Source: Clostridiales bacterium
Lineage (GTDB): Bacteria; Bacillota; Clostridia; Christensenellales; Aristaeellaceae
DNA: 7,242 nt
Direction: 5' to 3'
Assembly (NCBI GenBank): GCA_004552515.1
Contig: SFOF01000188.1
Location: 1-7,242 of the forward strand
Shown: positions 5,509-7,242 of the stretch, piece after piece
Layout of the letters: each line of letters begins with the position of its first letter
Position numbering within the stretch: the first letter of the stretch is position 1
Program-made: the position numbers and the translations under genes
Notes under the pieces: generated by a model
Told to the model about the DNA's origin: nothing
Databases searched by the model: none
Seen by the model: the letters and a program-made list of their open reading frames with translations, nothing else

Positions 5509-5985
5509 GTGGACAGAGATTGGCTGTTCAAATCGGCGGATTCCATCTGTGAGCTGCGCGTCGCGGCGGTGCTTGTCGAGCATGGGCGAGTTCTCGTGCA
5601 GCGCGAGGCCGGCGGCGGCGAATACGCGCTGCCGGGCGGCCATGTGAGGATTGGCGAGATGCTGGAGGATGCGCTGAAACGGGAGCTTTTCGAGGAAACG
5701 GGGCTGCGCGTTGCGTGCGGACGCCTTCTGTGGAGTGAAGAGAGCTTCTGGCGATGGAACGGAAGATTGGCGCATGGCATTTCCTTTTACTATCTGATTG
5801 AGCGGATGGCGGATTCTGTGATGCCTCCTGAGGGGACATGGACGGCGCAGATGGATAATCCGCGCGTGGAATACGGCCTGCTGCCGGTCGAGCGGCTGAG
5901 GGACGTGACGGTCTATCCTGAATTTCTGAAGGGAGAAATCGCCTGTCTGGACGGGCCGGTAAAGCACTTTGTCTCGAAGAGCTAG
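5509..5985 (+). CDS. Nudix hydrolase
   Basis: A 158-residue predicted Mg2+-dependent hydrolase of a nucleoside-diphosphate-linked substrate. The complete Nudix box lies at residues 44-66 (GHVRIGE, seven residues, then RELFEETGL), with the metal-binding Glu residues of REx2EE in place at 59, 62 and 63. The preceding strand RVAAVLVEHGRVLVQRE and YALPGG are typical of the fold. The start chosen is GTG 5509 because AGGAAGG (5496-5502) sits six bases before it; TTG 5491 and GTG 5503 are in frame but badly spaced. Substrate is not readable from sequence: MutT-like cleaning of 8-oxo-dGTP would fit the OGG1-type gene nearby, but other Nudix substrates are equally possible. Last gene of the cluster; no U-run terminator is evident right after it. 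Confidence 0.92.
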   Translation: MDRDWLFKSADSICELRVAAVLVEHGRVLVQREAGGGEYALPGGHVRIGEMLEDALKRELFEETGLRVACGRLLWSEESFWRWNGRLAHGISFYYLIERMADSVMPPEGTWTAQMDNPRVEYGLLPVERLRDVTVYPEFLKGEIACLDGPVKHFVSKS

Positions 5986-6131
5986 AGGATGGGAAGTTCA
6001 CTGAAATCCCGTATGATTTCAAACGTCCTTCGAGAAAGGCGGCGCTTGCGAAAAAATCCGCTTGAGCCTGCGGCGGGCATACGCTGGCGCTGTGCTTGTT
6101 GAGCGTCCGGCTTTCGGATTATATTACAAGG
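5986..6131. other. Intergenic region without a recognisable gene
   Basis: Between the Nudix stop and the downstream hairpin there is no supported coding frame. A small inverted repeat, GAAATC-CCGTAT-GATTTC, lies at 6003-6020 but lacks a U-run, so its role is unclear. Confidence 0.5.
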
Positions 6132-6181
6132 GCAAAATAACGCGCCCATCGCATGAGTTTTTTTCATGCGATGGGCGCGTT
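6132..6181 (-). terminator. Rho-independent terminator of the Big_2/amidase gene
   Basis: The arms at 6139-6156 and 6164-6181 form a perfect 18-bp stem with a seven-base loop. On the minus strand it is followed by TTATTTT (6140-6132), and it starts 20 bases after the stop codon of the gene at 6202. On the plus strand only a short T-run follows, so it may also weakly stop transcripts arriving from the Nudix gene. Confidence 0.85.
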
Positions 6182-6201
6182 TGCATTTGGCTGGACAGGG
6201 G

Positions 6202-7242
6202 TTAACTGAAGCTGCTCACGCGGCGCGGGATATAGCCCTTCGAGGCGTATTCCGAGGCGTTTTTGATCGAGCAGATGACGGTGTTGCCGTCGCCGCCCTG
6301 TTCGATGATCATGAACTTGGTCTTTTCAGCGTCCATCCAGTACAGGAACATGACGGTGTGGCTCTTGGCCAGCACGATGTGATCGCCGGGACGCAGCTCG
6401 GAATAGCTCCTGAGCGTCTTGTAATAATTCGACGTGTTCATCGTGTAGGTTTTGAGCGCCGAGGCCGGATGATTGAGGCCGTAGGTGGCCGTGTTGACGA
6501 AGAAGGAGCAGTCGCATCCGGCGTAGCTGCCGTTGAGCAGTTTTTTCTGATTGAGGATGTAATAGCCCTTTCCGCTGTCATAATAGCGCTTTTCGTTCAG
6601 CGCCTTGGCGGCCGTGTAGGTGCGGTTGGCCGAGTTGCCGTTCGCGCCAGCCTGCGTGTAGGGCAGTCCGTAATAGACGCGGCCGGGCAGATAGCGCTTT
6701 TCGGCATAGCGCTGCGTCCAGTATTCCTGCGTGTTGAGCGTCATCCAGGGGAAGGCCTGATCGGCCATGGCGCGGCGAATGATCGCCGAGCGGGCGCTGG
6801 CCTCGCTGCCGGAGATCGCGCCCAGAGCGTTGAGCGAGGCGACGACGTCCAGAGCGCTGTCCTGAATGGCGTAGATCTTGCCCATGTTTTCGCTGATGCC
6901 GGCCACTGTCGTGGTGCGCGCGGGGATTACGCCGGAGACGTTCGTGCTGGTCACATAGACCGTGCAGGACGCGCTCACGCCGTTTACCGCCGTGGCCGTG
7001 ACGGTGGTCGTGCCGATGGCCTTGCCGTAAACGTAGCCCTTCTGATCAACCGTGGCGATCTTCGGATTGGCGCTGCTCCAGATCACGGTCTGGCTGGCCG
7101 TGGACGGGAACACGGAAGCGCCCAGATAATCGCCGTATTTGACACCCAGATAGAGCGACGCGCTTTCCAGCTTGACCGAGCCGGGCGTGTTGTCATCATA
7201 GACGATCACGCGGACAGACGCGCTGGCATGGCTGTTCTTGAG
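6202..7242 (-). CDS. Big_2-domain protein with C-terminal NlpC/P60-like cysteine peptidase (partial, 5' end outside window)
   Basis: The frame is open at the right edge, so only the last 346 residues are seen. The first dozen residues (to SVRVIVYD) look like the end of one bacterial Ig-like unit. A full Big_2 domain follows at about residues 20-97, with VIWSSANPKIATVDQKGYV and TTVTATAVNGVSASCTV as signature strands. After a linker and helical region (about 98-210) comes a papain-like amidase domain: the nucleophile is probably Cys245 in GCDCSFFVNT (codon 6510-6508), the base His295 in LRPGDHIVLAKSHTVMF (codon 6360-6358), with a polar third residue likely after it near FMIIEQGG. Such proteins are secreted and either cut peptidoglycan peptides or act on surface substrates; no signal peptide can be seen because the N-terminus is missing. 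It is monocistronic at this end and closed by a strong hairpin. Confidence 0.85.
   Translation of the reverse strand, partial: LKNSHASASVRVIVYDDNTPGSVKLESASLYLGVKYGDYLGASVFPSTASQTVIWSSANPKIATVDQKGYVYGKAIGTTTVTATAVNGVSASCTVYVTSTNVSGVIPARTTTVAGISENMGKIYAIQDSALDVVASLNALGAISGSEASARSAIIRRAMADQAFPWMTLNTQEYWTQRYAEKRYLPGRVYYGLPYTQAGANGNSANRTYTAAKALNEKRYYDSGKGYYILNQKKLLNGSYAGCDCSFFVNTATYGLNHPASALKTYTMNTSNYYKTLRSYSELRPGDHIVLAKSHTVMFLYWMDAEKTKFMIIEQGGDGNTVICSIKNASEYASKGYIPRRVSSFS

Noticed and set aside
5528..6022. Minus-strand open frames opposite the Nudix gene
   Set aside because: The plus-strand frame carries a perfect Nudix box; the opposite frames are Arg/Pro/Ser-rich shadows without ribosome binding sites.
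6139..6181. The perfect 18-bp inverted repeat as a mobile-element end or attachment site
   Set aside because: It lies just after a stop codon, has a short loop and a following U-run on the minus strand, and there is no transposase or integrase nearby; a terminator is the simpler reading.
1..7242. tRNA, rRNA, CRISPR array, insertion sequence or phage genes
   Set aside because: I looked on both strands and saw no cloverleaf-like tRNA ends, no regular repeat-spacer pattern, and no transposase, integrase or phage protein motifs.

Overview
The window looks like the genome of a GC-rich, Gram-positive-type Firmicute, probably an uncultured gut clostridium of the Christensenellales or Oscillospirales kind. 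The pointers are strong GGAGG-type ribosome binding sites, a ribosomal protein L27 with the Firmicutes-type cleavable N-terminal extension, an rplU-prp-rpmA arrangement, clostridial-type OGG1 and DUF554 proteins, and a Big_2/amidase wall protein. The lineage is an inference from gene content only. Both ends cut through genes.

Layout. Positions 1-622 (minus) hold one open frame that starts as purine-nucleoside phosphorylase DeoD and, at about 300, becomes the C-terminal half of an unrelated 2-oxoacid:ferredoxin oxidoreductase alpha subunit (VorB/KorA type). Codon choice changes at the same place. Positions 623-819 are a divergent promoter region. Positions 820-1425 (plus) encode a small membrane-anchored coiled-coil protein of unknown function, closed by a hairpin terminator. 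Positions 1469-2329 (minus) encode an AraC-family regulator that faces away from the ribosomal operon across a divergent promoter region.

Positions 2407-3402 are the L21/L27 operon: a near-consensus promoter, a probable L21 leader, rplU, the remains of prp, rpmA and a strong terminator. The 3' end of rplU and the 5' third of prp are missing and the remainders are joined directly at 2805/2806. Prp is the protease that removes the N-terminal extension of L27, and L27 here still carries that extension.

Positions 3448-5985 (plus) form a tight co-directional cluster: GNAT acetyltransferase, OGG1-type 8-oxoguanine DNA glycosylase/AP lyase, DUF554 membrane protein and Nudix hydrolase. A base-excision enzyme for oxidised guanine beside a Nudix hydrolase hints at oxidised-nucleotide defence, but the Nudix substrate cannot be read from the sequence. 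Positions 6202-7242 (minus) are the C-terminal 346 residues of a Big_2-domain protein ending in an NlpC/P60-like cysteine peptidase domain, followed by a perfect 18-bp hairpin terminator.

I found no convincing new multi-gene system. The most striking signals are two abrupt joins between gene fragments (about 300 and 2805/2806). Each may be a true rearrangement or an assembly error, and any annotation of the affected genes should carry that warning.
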